DNA of 64,000 bases from Gallionella sp. (GCA_003153155.1 PLWV01000017.1:161932-225931); one strand, 5' to 3'. Shown: positions 18,067 through 27,968, counted from the first letter of the stretch. Notes: generated by a model from the letters alone, not told the origin. Numbers and translations: made by a program.

Positions 18067-19263
18067 CTAAAATTCAATACCAGAGGCGCGCGCCACCGTC
18101 GCCATATCCTTGTCGCCGCGCCCGGACAAATTCACCAGCAACACTTTATCCTTATTCATGGTCGGCGCAATTTTCGCGGCGTAAGCCAGCGCGTGGCTGG
18201 ATTCCAGCGCAGGGATGATGCCTTCGAAGTGGCACAGGTCATGGAATGCGCGCAGCGCTTCGTCATCGTTGATCGCCACGTATTCGGCGCGTCCGCTGTC
18301 TTTCAACCAGCTATGCTCGGGGCCGACACCGGGGTAATCCAGCCCGGCCGAAATGGAATGCGTCTCGATGATCTGACCGTCTGCATCCTGCATCAGGTAA
18401 GTGCGATTGCCGTGCAACACGCCGACCGGACTGTTGGTGGTCAACGGCGCGGCATGTTGCCCGCTGGCTATGCCTTGCCCGCCCGCCTCCACGCCGATCA
18501 GCTTCACGCCGGGCATATCGATGTAGAAATAGAACACACCCATCGCGTTGGAGCCGCCGCCGACACAGGCGATCACCGCATCCGGCTGGCGACCCGCCAG
18601 CTCCGGCATTTGCACCACGCATTCCTTGCCGACGATAGCATTGAAATCGCGCACCATCATCGGATACGGATGCGGTCCTGCCACCGTGCCGATGATGTAA
18701 AAAGTATTTTCGATGTTGGTCACCCAGTCGCGCATCGCCTCGTTGAGCGCATCCTTGAGTGTCTTGGAACCGCTCTCCACCGGCACCACGGTCGCACCGA
18801 GCAGCTTCATGCGATAAACGTTTTGCGCCTGACGCTGCACGTCTTCCGAGCCCATGTACACCACGCATTCCATGCCATAACGAGCCGCCACGGTAGCTGT
18901 CGCCACACCATGCTGGCCCGCGCCGGTTTCGGCGATCACGCGCGGCTTGCCCATGCGCTTGGCCAGCAATGCCTGCCCCACGGTGTTGTTCACCTTGTGC
19001 GCGCCGGTGTGGTTGAGGTCTTCGCGCTTCAGAAATATCTGCGCGCCGCCGAGTTGTTGCGACCAGCGCTTGGCGTGATAGATCGGGCTGGGGCGACCGA
19101 CGAAATGCTTGAGGTCGTAATTCAGCTCGGCGACGAATTCAGGATTGTGGCGATATTTTTCATAGGCCTGGTTCAGCTCTTCCAGCGCGCTCATCAGGGT
19201 TTCGGCGACATAAATTCCGCCGTAGGGGCCGAAGTGGCCGGTGCTATCGGGATAGTTGTACAT
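18067..19263 (-). CDS. trpB: Tryptophan synthase beta chain
   Basis: 398 residues. The PLP lysine is in [11 protein letters not shown] near residue 88, and the phosphate-binding glycine loop is [10 protein letters not shown] near 235. It condenses indole with serine to give tryptophan. The start codon (19263) lies within the 3' end of trpF, a 20-bp overlap that implies translational coupling. Length and motifs are typical of the TrpB1 type. Confidence 0.98.
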   Translation of the reverse strand: MYNYPDSTGHFGPYGGIYVAETLMSALEELNQAYEKYRHNPEFVAELNYDLKHFVGRPSPIYHAKRWSQQLGGAQIFLKREDLNHTGAHKVNNTVGQALLAKRMGKPRVIAETGAGQHGVATATVAARYGMECVVYMGSEDVQRQAQNVYRMKLLGATVVPVESGSKTLKDALNEAMRDWVTNIENTFYIIGTVAGPHPYPMMVRDFNAIVGKECVVQMPELAGRQPDAVIACVGGGSNAMGVFYFYIDMPGVKLIGVEAGGQGIASGQHAAPLTTNSPVGVLHGNRTYLMQDADGQIIETHSISAGLDYPGVGPEHSWLKDSGRAEYVAINDDEALRAFHDLCHFEGIIPALESSHALAYAAKIAPTMNKDKVLLVNLSGRGDKDMATVARASGIEF

Positions 19264-19891
19264 CTATTCGTTTGACCTCGTTGATGAACGCAGCGATCTT
19301 CGCCGCATCCTTGATTCCTTTGCTCGCCTCCACGCCGCCCGACTCTACACCACTCGACACGTCCACCGCGTAGGGCCGCACTTGTTTGATTGCTGCCGCG
19401 ACATTTTCCGCATCCAACCCGCCGGACAATATCACCGGCAACGGCAATCGGTGAGGGATCAATGCCCAGTCGAAGGTTGCACCCGTGCCCCCCGCAATAC
19501 CTTCCACATGGGCATCCAGCAACAAACCTTTGGCAATGTGAAAACGCGCCGCGCATTGTAACAAATCCACCCCGGCTTTTACGCGGATCGCTTTGAGATA
19601 AGGCCTGGCGAATTGCGCGCAAAATTCAGGAGATTCATCGCCGTGGAACTGCAGCATATCCAGTGGCACGCCAGCCAACACCTCGCGCACAAAAGCGGCT
19701 TCGGCATTCACGAACAACCCGACCACGGACACGAAGGGCGGCAGCGCGGCTGCCAGTTGTGCTGCTTGTGTAATGCTGACATGGCGCGGGCTGCGTTCAT
19801 AGAACACCATGCCGATGGCGTCCGCACCGCTGTGAGCGGCGGCCAGCGCGTCTTCCACGCGCGTGATACCGCAAATTTTTACTCGGGTCAC
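19244..19891 (-). CDS. trpF: Phosphoribosylanthranilate isomerase
   Basis: About 215 residues starting [17 protein letters not shown], with [23 protein letters not shown] and [19 protein letters not shown], all typical of TrpF. I choose the GTG at 19891: it overlaps the truA stop as GTGA and has GGGAG 7-8 bases upstream. The longer frame to 19939 adds residues from inside truA. It catalyses the third step of tryptophan synthesis. Confidence 0.95.
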   Translation of the reverse strand: MTRVKICGITRVEDALAAAHSGADAIGMVFYERSPRHVSITQAAQLAAALPPFVSVVGLFVNAEAAFVREVLAGVPLDMLQFHGDESPEFCAQFARPYLKAIRVKAGVDLLQCAARFHIAKGLLLDAHVEGIAGGTGATFDWALIPHRLPLPVILSGGLDAENVAAAIKQVRPYAVDVSSGVESGGVEASKGIKDAAKIAAFINEVKRIDVQLSR

Positions 19892-20706
19892 AGCATTTCT
19901 CCCGATACAACATCGTGTTCCATTTGTGGCAATCCCCACTTCGCTTCATATTTTATCCGGCGCAAGTATAAGCCATCCGGCGCGAAGGTCGGTGCGGCGA
20001 GACTGCGCTCGCGACCGGCCAGTACCTCGGCCAGCCAAGCCGGTGGATATTTGCCTTTGCCGACATACACCAGGCAACCGACCATGTTGCGTACCATGTG
20101 ATGCAAAAATGCATCGGCACTCACTTCGAATATCAGCATCTCGCCCTGCCTGCGAATATCCAGTTGGTGGAGGTGCTTGACCGGCGATTTGGCCTGACAT
20201 TGCGCTGCACGAAACGCGCTGAAATCATGCTCGCCCAATAAGCATTGCGCGGCAATCTGCATCGCGGTGACATCCAGCGGGGCGTGAAACCAGCCCACCT
20301 TGCCCGCATGGATAGCAGGGCGCACGGCTCGATTGATCAACAGATAGCGGTAGCTGCGACCATGCGCAGAAAAGCGCGCATGAAATTCATCCGGAACCGG
20401 ATGCGCCCAGCGCACCGCGATGCTGTCCGGCAGCAAGGTATTCACGCCGCGCACCCATGCGGTCAGCGGACGTTCGGCTTGGGTGTCAAAATGGACCACC
20501 TGCTCGAGCGCGTGTACGCCGGTGTCGGTGCGTCCCGCCGCGATGACTGAAATGTGCTCAGCGGCAGTCTGTTCACTTGTAATTTGGTCACCTGCAATTT
20601 GACTCAAGGCGCGCTGCAGTGTGTCCTGCACTGTCTGATCCTCTGCCTGGCTCTGCCAGCCGCAAAACGGAGAGCCGTCATATTCCACACCAAGCGCGAT
20701 TCTCAT
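19888..20706 (-). CDS. truA: tRNA pseudouridine(38-40) synthase
   Basis: 272 residues. The catalytic Asp is in [18 protein letters not shown] near residue 57; other family blocks are [21 protein letters not shown] and [20 protein letters not shown]. It modifies the anticodon stem-loop. Upstream it overlaps the EcfT-like gene by 4 bp, and its stop overlaps trpF as GTGA, so truA is embedded in a coupled transcript. Confidence 0.97.
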   Translation of the reverse strand: MRIALGVEYDGSPFCGWQSQAEDQTVQDTLQRALSQIAGDQITSEQTAAEHISVIAAGRTDTGVHALEQVVHFDTQAERPLTAWVRGVNTLLPDSIAVRWAHPVPDEFHARFSAHGRSYRYLLINRAVRPAIHAGKVGWFHAPLDVTAMQIAAQCLLGEHDFSAFRAAQCQAKSPVKHLHQLDIRRQGEMLIFEVSADAFLHHMVRNMVGCLVYVGKGKYPPAWLAEVLAGRERSLAAPTFAPDGLYLRRIKYEAKWGLPQMEHDVVSGEML

Positions 20707-21317
20707 CGCAGCGTCTCGAATAACAGCAGCAGCGCAAAACTCACCAACAGCCCGTCGCTGATGCCAAAACGATACAGCGTCAGTTCCATTTGCTTGCTGG
20801 TCTCGTCATGCGGCTCAAACAAACTGCGCAAGTTATCTTGCCATGTGTGCGTCTCACGCAACATCGCGACCTCGGCATAATGCAGCGTCAATGCCAAGCG
20901 CACCGCGACTCGTTCACGCGACACGCCTATCAACTGCAATGGAGCGAACAAAGTGTACAGACCGGCGATCAACTGCTGGCGATGCAGCCGATCCAGCAAT
21001 ATCGCCAATCCGGCTAATGCGGTCAGCAAACGAGTGAGTTGCAGCACGCCATCGCTCAGTCCTTCACGGCTCGGACTGAATATTCCGAGCGCGTCTAACA
21101 GCGGTTGTCCGGGCGTGCTGTAAGCGTAGATCAACAACAACGACAGCATGATCCAGCGGGTGCGGCGCAACAATTGCATGAGCTTGTGAGCTGATCGCAA
21201 CAATGCAAATAGCAAAACAAAACCAGCCGCAATCAGCAAGATTTCAAGTGTCAAGAATTGCATAATCGCAACCAACAAACACCAAGTCAGGATCTGCGCG
21301 GCAGGATGAAATTTCAT
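20703..21317 (-). CDS. EcfT/CbiQ-like membrane protein
   Basis: 204 residues with hydrophobic segments around ILTWCLLVAIMQFL, LLIAAGFVLLFALL, IMLSLLLIYAYST and the C-terminal LLVSFALLLLF. The layout and ARVAVRLALTLHY-like amphipathic region resemble the T component of energy-coupling-factor transporters. No ATPase (EcfA) or substrate subunit is adjacent, so transport activity is unproven. It lies between fimV and truA and overlaps truA by 4 bp. Confidence 0.65.
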   Translation of the reverse strand: MKFHPAAQILTWCLLVAIMQFLTLEILLIAAGFVLLFALLRSAHKLMQLLRRTRWIMLSLLLIYAYSTPGQPLLDALGIFSPSREGLSDGVLQLTRLLTALAGLAILLDRLHRQQLIAGLYTLFAPLQLIGVSRERVAVRLALTLHYAEVAMLRETHTWQDNLRSLFEPHDETSKQMELTLYRFGISDGLLVSFALLLLFETLR

Positions 21318-21333
21318 TCCGGAGCCTCATTCC

Positions 21334-21368
21334 AAAAGAAAACGGCAGCCCAATCCTGAACTGCCGTT
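21334..21368 (-). terminator. Intrinsic terminator downstream of fimV
   Basis: On the minus strand AACGGCAG (21368-21361) pairs with CTGCCGTT (21348-21341), followed by TTCTTTT. The stem directly abuts the first TAACC element. Confidence 0.8.
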
Positions 21369-21656
21369 AACCAGCGGCTTATGTCACCGTTTTTTGGTGA
21401 CTTAGCCGATTGGCTATGCAAAGCTAACCAATGACTTGGTTGGCGTTAACCAGCGGCTTATGTCACCGTCTTTTGGTGACTTAGCCGAATGGCTATGCAA
21501 CGCGTTTGCCAACTTATAACCAACCACTTAGCAACCGTCTTTGGGTTGCTTATAACCAGCCACTTGGTTGCCGTCTTTTGGCGACCTAGTGGAATGGCTA
21601 GAAGTTTCATCAGTGGGATGGCTAGTTGTTCCACCAGTCAGATGGCTATACAAAGC
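21368..21656 (+). repeat. Nested cluster of five TAACC elements
   Basis: Fills the gap between fimV and the EcfT-like gene. Element i is 21368-21424 (57 bp). Element A (21425-21446, 21504-21516, 21637-21656) contains element iii (21447-21503, 57 bp) in its loop and element B (21517-21552 plus 21613-21636, 60 bp) in its right arm after CTTA. Element B in turn contains element C (21553-21612, 60 bp), again after CTTA. Removing inner copies gives intact outer copies of 60 and 55 bp. Confidence 0.9.
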
Positions 21657-21662
21657 GCATGA

Positions 21663-24626
21663 TTAACCGAGTTGATCGAAAAGGGTTTGCGCGGCTTTGC
21701 GTTGCTCGGCATCACCTTCGCGCAGGACTTCCTCAAGGATTTCACGTGCACCGCTGGTATCGCCCATTTCGTGATAGGCCTTGGCCAAATCGAGTTTCGT
21801 TGCGACGTCTTGCCAGTGATCGTCTTTGTTTCCTGCTGCCGATCCGCTTGGTGCTGCGGCATCATCAAAGTTCAAACTGATACCCGCCAAACCGACTGCA
21901 GCAGGTTGTGCCACAGACGCAGATTTCCCGGCTATGTTTTCAACCGGGAAATCCAGCGTGAACGCCATTCCGCCGCCAGCTTCTGCGGGCTTGCTTATTT
22001 CCGGCTGGGCCGTTGCCGGCTTGAATGAATGGCTGCCCGTCACATCGAAAACAAAATCATCCGAAATTGGCGATGCTGCTTCTGTTGGCCCGCCAGCCGC
22101 ACCCATCGAAGGATGGGTAGAGGTGACATCAAAATCCATCGCGCCCCCTTGCCCGGTAGCCCCATGCATCGAAGTATTGGCGGATGTAACGTCAAAATCC
22201 ATTTTCGCGACTTGCGCGGCAAGCCTGCCATCAGATGACATAACCGAAGTTATTTCTGCGCCGCTCAAAAAGTCCTGTTCCGGCGATGGCTCCTCTTTGG
22301 CTGCTGACGCGCCCGAATCAAAATCAAAATCGAGAGCCGATGCTTGTGCCTTCGGAACATTTTTTGGTTCCGGAGTTACACTGAAAGCCGTCATTTGCAT
22401 GGTCGCGCTACCCGCATTCTCTATAGTTCCGGCACCGCCATACATCGGGTTGTTCGGTTCCAGCTTGCGGCCCATAGCAATGGCTTGTTGCCATGCATCT
22501 TCATCACCGGAATCCTGCAACTGGCGCGCAATTGTCGAGAAGGAGTTTGTATCCTTTCGGTTAGCATAAATTTCCAACAACTTGAGATGGATCTGGTGAT
22601 TGTTCGGGGTGTTTTGCAGAGCTTCTTTGAGTATTTCTTCAGCTTGGACATCACGGCCAAAGTTAAGGAACAGATCTGCCTCACTGATCGGATCAACGTT
22701 ATCCGATTGGGAAGCTGCCATAGCCTGGGCAGCAGCCGCACTGGTGAAATCGCCAGTCTCAGGAGAAGGAAAAACTGGCGCGGCCATGCGGCCCGTTATT
22801 TCACCGACATCCGCTGATGGTTGATCCTTGTCCTCATCAGAAGAATTTTTTTTTCTCCGGTACACCATAAAACCCAGACCACCCAAAGCAAGCAAGGCAG
22901 CGGCACCACCAGCCAGATAAAGCGGCTCGTCCAGAACCTGATCCAGCAGGGACGGTTCCGGCTTGGCCTGTTTTGGCATGGGCTGGACAACCGGTGCCGG
23001 CTTGACCGCGCTCGTTGCCGTCACTTCACTGACAGCAGATTTAGCCGCTGCAGTGACTGGAGGTTGTGCCAGTGCAGCTTGCTCAGTTTTCAATTGGGCG
23101 AGGCGCTGCATATCCTGGAGATTCTTTTCGAGCAGTGCGGTGCGCTCCTGCCCTTCCTTCAAGGCCTTGTTCTTGGCAATTGCATCTTCCTGCGCAGCAT
23201 TTTTCTTGTCCTGTTCGGACATGGACTTGCCACCGGCACCTGTCCCGACCTGGTCTCCAGGAGCTTCGCCCTTGGATAGTTTCAGCACCTCCTTGGCGGA
23301 CTCTTTTGCCACCGGAGCCATATCGGCGATCGAACTGCTGATCTTGCCGGTAGCAACTTGCTGCGCGGCTTGCGATTGATTGCTGACTGCGGCTGCACTG
23401 GCCAGTTTTTGCCGGTAAGCATTCCAATCGGCTGCCTGGGCATGAATCTCCTTTATCGCATCAGGCAGTGACACGCTCATCAATTCTTGCTGGCTGGGCA
23501 AATGCAGAATTTTGCCGGCCCTGATGCGGTTCATGTTGCGGCCGTCGAACTGGTCGGCATTGATGCGATACATCGCGACCAGCATACGTTCCAGACTCAT
23601 ATCAGCCGGTTTGTGTTGTTCTGCGATTTTGTACATCGTGTCGCCGCGTTGAACCGTAAGCCACTCTTTAATCGCTGGCACCGCTGCAGCTTCCGGAGCA
23701 GCTTGTTCCACAGGCTTGGCAGCGGTTTCTGCCGGAGCGGCTTGTTCCTCAGGCTTGGCAGCGGTTTCCGCCGGTGCGGCTGGCACTGCCGATGCAGCGG
23801 CTTGCTCCGCTGGCGTGACTGCGGCTACTGGAGCGGCTTGCTCCACAGGCGTGGCTGTGGTTTCTTCCGGCACGGCTGGCACGGCCGACACGGCTGCTTC
23901 GGGTGCGGCGGCTTGCACTTCTGGTGCGACGGCCTGCACTTCCGCTTGAGCAGGTTGTTCCGGCACATAACCGGGGGGATCCAGCAGGAAAGTATATTCG
24001 CGGGACAGTTTGCCGGAAGACCAGGTCACCTCAACCAGCAGACTTACAAAAGGATCGTTGACTGGTTGCGCGCTGCTCGCCTTGATGTACGGTTGACCGT
24101 CCGCGCGACTCTCAATCTGAAATTTGAACTTGTTGCCATAAGGATATTCCAGCCCGGCACTCTTATAGGCTTCGGGTGAGGCAAGACGGGCGACCAGACT
24201 GTCTTTCTCAGCCTTGCTGATTGCCACTAATTCTATGTCGGCCTTAAGCGGTTGCCCCAAAGCAGAAGCCACATTTATTCCGCCCAACCCTACGGCGGAA
24301 ACAGTTGTTGTGGACAGCATCAAAGCGGCAACAACGCCGAGCAGTTTTAGTATAACCAGCGACTTGGCTGTCGTTAACCAGCGACTTGCCAGCGTTTTTG
24401 CTGGCTTAGTCGATTGGCTATGCAAAGCTAACCAGCGGCTTATGTCACCGCCTTTAGGTGACTTAGCCGAATGGCTATGCAAAGCTAACCAGCGGCTTAT
24501 GTCACCGTCTTTCGGGTGCCAGGCCAAAAGCTTTTCGGATGGTGACTTAGCCGAATGGCTATGCAAAGCCTTTTGACAGCCTAGTCGAATGGCTAGTCGC
24601 TTTAGTTTTAGTAGTGATTTTCGCAC
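21663..24626 (-). CDS. fimV: FimV-family peptidoglycan-binding protein with interrupted signal peptide
   Basis: 987 residues. After the N-terminus come the FimV N-domain (VGLGGINVASALGQPLKADIEL), a Pro/Ala/Glu-rich repeat region (about 260-350), a LysM-like domain (TVQRGDTMYKIAEQHK), a coiled-coil stretch, one transmembrane helix (LAGGAAALLALGGLGFMVY near 600) and a C-terminal TPR-like FimV domain (DLAKAYHEMGDTSGAREILEEVL). FimV organises polar assemblies and type IV pilus function. The GTG start has AGGGTG about 7 bases upstream. Residues ~9-95 are encoded by nested TAACC elements and split the signal peptide. Collapsing the 10-bp flanking repeat removes exactly 87 codons. Confidence 0.93.
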   Translation of the reverse strand: MRKSLLKLKRLAIRLGCQKALHSHSAKSPSEKLLAWHPKDGDISRWLALHSHSAKSPKGGDISRWLALHSQSTKPAKTLASRWLTTAKSLVILKLLGVVAALMLSTTTVSAVGLGGINVASALGQPLKADIELVAISKAEKDSLVARLASPEAYKSAGLEYPYGNKFKFQIESRADGQPYIKASSAQPVNDPFVSLLVEVTWSSGKLSREYTFLLDPPGYVPEQPAQAEVQAVAPEVQAAAPEAAVSAVPAVPEETTATPVEQAAPVAAVTPAEQAAASAVPAAPAETAAKPEEQAAPAETAAKPVEQAAPEAAAVPAIKEWLTVQRGDTMYKIAEQHKPADMSLERMLVAMYRINADQFDGRNMNRIRAGKILHLPSQQELMSVSLPDAIKEIHAQAADWNAYRQKLASAAAVSNQSQAAQQVATGKISSSIADMAPVAKESAKEVLKLSKGEAPGDQVGTGAGGKSMSEQDKKNAAQEDAIAKNKALKEGQERTALLEKNLQDMQRLAQLKTEQAALAQPPVTAAAKSAVSEVTATSAVKPAPVVQPMPKQAKPEPSLLDQVLDEPLYLAGGAAALLALGGLGFMVYRRKKNSSDEDKDQPSADVGEITGRMAAPVFPSPETGDFTSAAAAQAMAASQSDNVDPISEADLFLNFGRDVQAEEILKEALQNTPNNHQIHLKLLEIYANRKDTNSFSTIARQLQDSGDEDAWQQAIAMGRKLEPNNPMYGGAGTIENAGSATMQMTAFSVTPEPKNVPKAQASALDFDFDSGASAAKEEPSPEQDFLSGAEITSVMSSDGRLAAQVAKMDFDVTSANTSMHGATGQGGAMDFDVTSTHPSMGAAGGPTEAASPISDDFVFDVTGSHSFKPATAQPEISKPAEAGGGMAFTLDFPVENIAGKSASVAQPAAVGLAGISLNFDDAAAPSGSAAGNKDDHWQDVATKLDLAKAYHEMGDTSGAREILEEVLREGDAEQRKAAQTLFDQLG
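24353..24603 (+). repeat. Nested TAACC cluster inside the fimV signal-peptide region
   Basis: Outer element D (24353-24374 plus 24570-24603) holds E (24375-24428, 54 bp), F (24429-24485, 57 bp) and G (24486-24512 plus 24540-24569, 57 bp) in its loop. G's loop holds an unoccupied 25-bp module within a 27-bp insert (24513-24539). All insert lengths are multiples of three. The cluster is flanked by AGTTTTAGTA at 24343-24352 and 24604-24613. Confidence 0.92.
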
Positions 24627-24714
24627 GCGATCACCCTCACATTATTTATTGGAGAATATAAAATAACATCATAGAGTTATCAGCACAAGCTAATAATATT
24701 CTTCGCATTATGTC

Positions 24715-25737
24715 TCAACTGAAGTATTTCGCAATTAAAATTTCCGCGATCTGTACGCTATTCAACGCCGCGCCCTTGCGCACATTGTCGCTCACCACCC
24801 ACAGATTCAAGCCCATTGGGTGTGAGATATCTTCGCGGATGCGCCCGACATAGGTCGCGTCGTTTCCCGCTGCATCGACCGGTGTCGGGTATCCACCCGG
24901 TTCGCGCCTGTCCAGCACGATCACGCCGGGAGCCTTTTCCAGCAAGGCACGCGCCGCCGCGGCGGTGATCTTCTTGCGGGTTTCAATGTGCACCGCTTCG
25001 GAATGCCCATAGAACACCGGCACGCGCACTGCAGTCGGATTGACCACGATGGAGTCGTCTTCCATGATCTTCCGGGTCTCCCAGACCATCTTCATTTCTT
25101 CTTTGGTGTAGCCGTTTTCCATGAACACATCGATCTGCGGCAGCACGTTAAAAGCGATGCGCTTCGGATACACCTCGACTTCGACATCTTGCTGGTTGAA
25201 CAGTGCGCGGGTTTGCGCAGCCAGTTCGTCGATCGCCTCCTTGCCGGTACCGGACACCGCCTGATAAGTCGCCACATTAATACGCGCGATGCCTACCGCG
25301 TCCTGGATCGGCTTAAGTGCCACCAGCATCTGGATGGTCGAACAGTTCGGATTGGCGATGATGCCGCGATTTTTATATTGCGCGATGGCGTGCGGATTCA
25401 CCTCCGGCACCACCAGCGGAATATCGCGGTCGTAGCGGAAGTGTGCGGTGTTGTCGATCACCACGCAACCGGCAGCCGCAGCGATCGGCGCGTACTTTTC
25501 CGATACGCTGCCACCTGCCGAGAACAAACCGATCTGTGTCTTGGAAAAGTCGAAACCTTCCACGTCGATGACGGTAAGGTCTTCTCCTTTAAAGCTCACT
25601 GTGGAACCTGCTGAACGGCTGGATGCCAATGGATAAAGATTACGCACCGGGAACTTGCGCTGCTCCAGTATGGACAACATCGCCTCTCCCACCGCTCCGG
25701 TTGCGCCTAATACACAAACGTCATATTGCTTGCTCAT
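24715..25737 (-). CDS. asd: Aspartate-semialdehyde dehydrogenase
   Basis: 340 residues. N-terminal NADP site LGATGAVGEAMLSIL, catalytic Cys in IANPNCSTIQM near residue 130, and the substrate region VYPKRIAFNVLPQIDVF. It makes aspartate semialdehyde for threonine, methionine, lysine and diaminopimelate synthesis. It lies between leuB (upstream) and fimV on the same strand, an arrangement shared by many proteobacteria. Confidence 0.97.
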   Translation of the reverse strand: MSKQYDVCVLGATGAVGEAMLSILEQRKFPVRNLYPLASSRSAGSTVSFKGEDLTVIDVEGFDFSKTQIGLFSAGGSVSEKYAPIAAAAGCVVIDNTAHFRYDRDIPLVVPEVNPHAIAQYKNRGIIANPNCSTIQMLVALKPIQDAVGIARINVATYQAVSGTGKEAIDELAAQTRALFNQQDVEVEVYPKRIAFNVLPQIDVFMENGYTKEEMKMVWETRKIMEDDSIVVNPTAVRVPVFYGHSEAVHIETRKKITAAAARALLEKAPGVIVLDRREPGGYPTPVDAAGNDATYVGRIREDISHPMGLNLWVVSDNVRKGAALNSVQIAEILIAKYFS

Positions 25738-25776
25738 GCTTCTTCTCTCTCAAATATTATGCTGGTAGCCAGTAGC

Positions 25777-26841
25777 TCAAAGTGCTGCCACTACCGCGTC
25801 GCCCATCGCCGCCGTGCCGATCTTCTGCTTGCCCGCTTCGGCGATATCCGCGGTGCGCAATCCCTGTTGCAGCGTTTTGCGCACCGCAGTCTCGATGCGC
25901 TGCGCGATGTCTTCACGCGCAAAGGTGTAGCGCATCATCATCGCCACCGACAAAATCGTTGCCAGCGGATTGGCGATGTCCTTGCCGGCGATATCCGGTG
26001 CCGAACCGTGGCACGGCTCGTACAGGCCCTTGTTGTTCGCATCCAGCGAAGCCGATGGCAACATGCCGATGGAACCGGTCAGCATCGACGCCTCGTCCGA
26101 CAAGATATCGCCGAAAATATTGCCAGTCAAAATCACATCGAACTGCTTGGGCGCGCGCACCAGTTGCATCGCCGCATTGTCCACATACATGTGCGACAAC
26201 GCCACTGCCGGGTATTCCTTCGCCACGTCCGTCACGATTTCGCGCCAGAACATGCTGGTATCCAGCACATTGGCCTTGTCCACCGAACACAGCTTTTTGT
26301 TACGTTTCATCGCGATCTGAAAACCGACATGCGCCACGCGATGGATCTCCGACTCGCTATACAACATGGTATCGAAGCCCTGCCGTTCGCCGTTATCCAG
26401 CGTGCGTATGCCGCGCGGCTGGCCGAAATAAATGTCGCCGGTCAGTTCGCGCAAAATCATGATGTCCAAACCCGACACCAATTCCGGCTTCAGGCTGGAA
26501 GCATTAACCAACTCGGGATACACCAGTGCGGGACGCAGGTTGGCGAACAAGCTCAAGCCCTTGCGTATGCGCAACAGACCTTGTTCAGGACGTAGCGGAC
26601 GAGCCAGCGTGTCATATTGATAACCGCCCACCGCGCCGAGCAGCACCGCATCCGACGCCTGCGCCAGCTCCAGCGTCGCGTCCGGCAATGGATCCCCGGC
26701 TGCGTCATACCCGGCACCGCCGATGTGCGCGTATTCCATTTCAATCTTCAAGCCGTCGCGGCGCAACGTCTCCAGCACTTTGGCCGCTTGCGCGACGATT
26801 TCCGGTCCGATCCCGTCACCTGGTAAAACTGCAATCTTCAT
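25777..26841 (-). CDS. leuB: 3-Isopropylmalate dehydrogenase
   Basis: 354 residues with the beta-decarboxylating dehydrogenase blocks [10 protein letters not shown] at the N-terminus, [30 protein letters not shown] and the metal/NAD segment [22 protein letters not shown] near 250. It oxidises 3-isopropylmalate in leucine synthesis. It follows leuD after a repeat-containing gap of ~180 bp and precedes asd. Confidence 0.98.
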   Translation of the reverse strand: MKIAVLPGDGIGPEIVAQAAKVLETLRRDGLKIEMEYAHIGGAGYDAAGDPLPDATLELAQASDAVLLGAVGGYQYDTLARPLRPEQGLLRIRKGLSLFANLRPALVYPELVNASSLKPELVSGLDIMILRELTGDIYFGQPRGIRTLDNGERQGFDTMLYSESEIHRVAHVGFQIAMKRNKKLCSVDKANVLDTSMFWREIVTDVAKEYPAVALSHMYVDNAAMQLVRAPKQFDVILTGNIFGDILSDEASMLTGSIGMLPSASLDANNKGLYEPCHGSAPDIAGKDIANPLATILSVAMMMRYTFAREDIAQRIETAVRKTLQQGLRTADIAEAGKQKIGTAAMGDAVVAAL

Positions 26842-26884
26842 TTCAAATTCCTAATAAATACATAGGACGTGAACGACAATAACA

Positions 26885-26991
26885 AACCTCTCCCAACCTC
26901 CCCCGCTTCGACAAGCTCAGGACAGGCTTGTCAGGGGAGGAGCCACCTCCCCCTGACAAGGGGGAGAGCTTGCGAAGGAGCAGAGGGGGTT
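26885..26991. repeat. C/G-rich inverted repeat between leuD and leuB
   Basis: CCTCTCCCAACCTCCCCC pairs with GGGGGAGAG-type stretches further right, and ACAAGCTC/GGCTTGTC-like arms lie in the centre (26911-26932). It belongs to the C-rich palindrome type seen in folC, the ATP-grasp gene and fadE, but is intergenic here. Confidence 0.6.
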
Positions 26992-27019
26992 GCATTTTTC
27001 ATTTCACGTTTCACCTAAA

Positions 27020-27652
27020 TTAAAGCCACGGCTGTGCAGCCCGATGCATCGCCTCGTAACTCTTGATCTCGTCCACATGCTGCAAGGTCAGTCCGATGTC
27101 ATCCAAGCCGTTCAGCAAACAATGTTTGCGGAACGTCTCGACTTCAAATTTATACACTTTGCCGTCCAGCGCGCTGATGGTTTGCTGCTCCAGATCGATC
27201 GCCAGTTTGTAGCCGGCATGGGCAGCCACCGCCTTGAACAACTCATCCACTTGTTCCGCAGCCAGACGGATCGGCAGCAAGCCATTCTTGAAGCAGTTGT
27301 TGAAAAAGATGTCGGCAAAACTGGTCGCGATGATCGCGCGGAAACCATAATCGCCCAATGCCCAAGGCGCGTGTTCGCGCGACGAGCCGCAGCCGAAGTT
27401 CTCGCGCGCAAGCAAAATCTGCGCACCCTTATAGCGCGGCTGATTCAGCACGAAATCGGGATTGAGCGGACGCCCGGAATTATCCCTGCCCGGCTCGCCG
27501 TGGTCGAGATAACGCCATTCATCGAACAGATTCGGGCCGAAACCGGAACGCTTGATCGACTTTAAAAACTGCTTGGGGATGATCGCGTCGGTATCCACGT
27601 TGGCGCGATCCAATGGCGCGACTAGCCCATTGAGCATAGTAAATTTCTGCAT
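27020..27652 (-). CDS. leuD: 3-Isopropylmalate dehydratase small subunit
   Basis: 210 residues starting [29 protein letters not shown], with the substrate loop [21 protein letters not shown] near 75-95. It pairs with LeuC to isomerise 2- to 3-isopropylmalate. The ATG at 27652 shares one base with the stop of the small upstream gene; the longer frame to 27712 reads into that gene and is rejected. Confidence 0.97.
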   Translation of the reverse strand: MQKFTMLNGLVAPLDRANVDTDAIIPKQFLKSIKRSGFGPNLFDEWRYLDHGEPGRDNSGRPLNPDFVLNQPRYKGAQILLARENFGCGSSREHAPWALGDYGFRAIIATSFADIFFNNCFKNGLLPIRLAAEQVDELFKAVAAHAGYKLAIDLEQQTISALDGKVYKFEVETFRKHCLLNGLDDIGLTLQHVDEIKSYEAMHRAAQPWL

Positions 27653-27957
27653 TATGGCTTGTCCGCCTTTTCCATCTTCTCGCCCGTTTTCTTGATGCCG
27701 TGACCCACCCACGCGGTGCCCTTCTTGACGCCTTTGACCGCCGCTTTGCCACCCTTCCTGATGGCCGGGCCGACCACTTCGCTGCCCTTCTTGACACCTT
27801 TGCCAGCCGCCTCACCACCCTTCTTGATGCCCCGACCGGCAGCGCCAGCACCTTTCTTGATCCCGTTCCCGGCGCTCTCCACGAGACTGTCTTCGGCAGA
27901 CGCGTTGCTGCCGACGAGCACGCCCAGCGTCATCAACAAAGCCACCATCCTTTTCAT
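27652..27957 (-). CDS. Small secreted Gly/Lys-repeat protein
   Basis: 101 residues from the ATG at 27957, which has GGAG about 6 bases upstream. A signal peptide ([21 protein letters not shown]) is followed by about five repeats of an ~11-13 residue unit with core GIKKG/GVKKG and AAG/VVG spacers. The mature part is strongly basic and glycine-rich, which suggests binding to polyanions or membranes; this is inference. Small entericidin-like genes occur between leuC and leuD in relatives, but no lipobox Cys is present here. It is translationally coupled to leuD (one-base overlap). Confidence 0.75.
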   Translation of the reverse strand: MKRMVALLMTLGVLVGSNASAEDSLVESAGNGIKKGAGAAGRGIKKGGEAAGKGVKKGSEVVGPAIRKGGKAAVKGVKKGTAWVGHGIKKTGEKMEKADKP

Positions 27958-27968
27958 GTCTACTCCAT

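Noticed and set aside
21368-21656. Integron attC array
   Set aside because: The hairpins have AAC-like left ends, variable paired arms and unpaired bases as attC sites do, but the right ends read GGCTA rather than GTTA-type core sites, no cassettes lie between them and no integrase is present.
24353-24603. CRISPR array
   Set aside because: The repeated units are contiguous or nested hairpins without unique spacers of constant length, lie inside a coding sequence and have no cas genes nearby.
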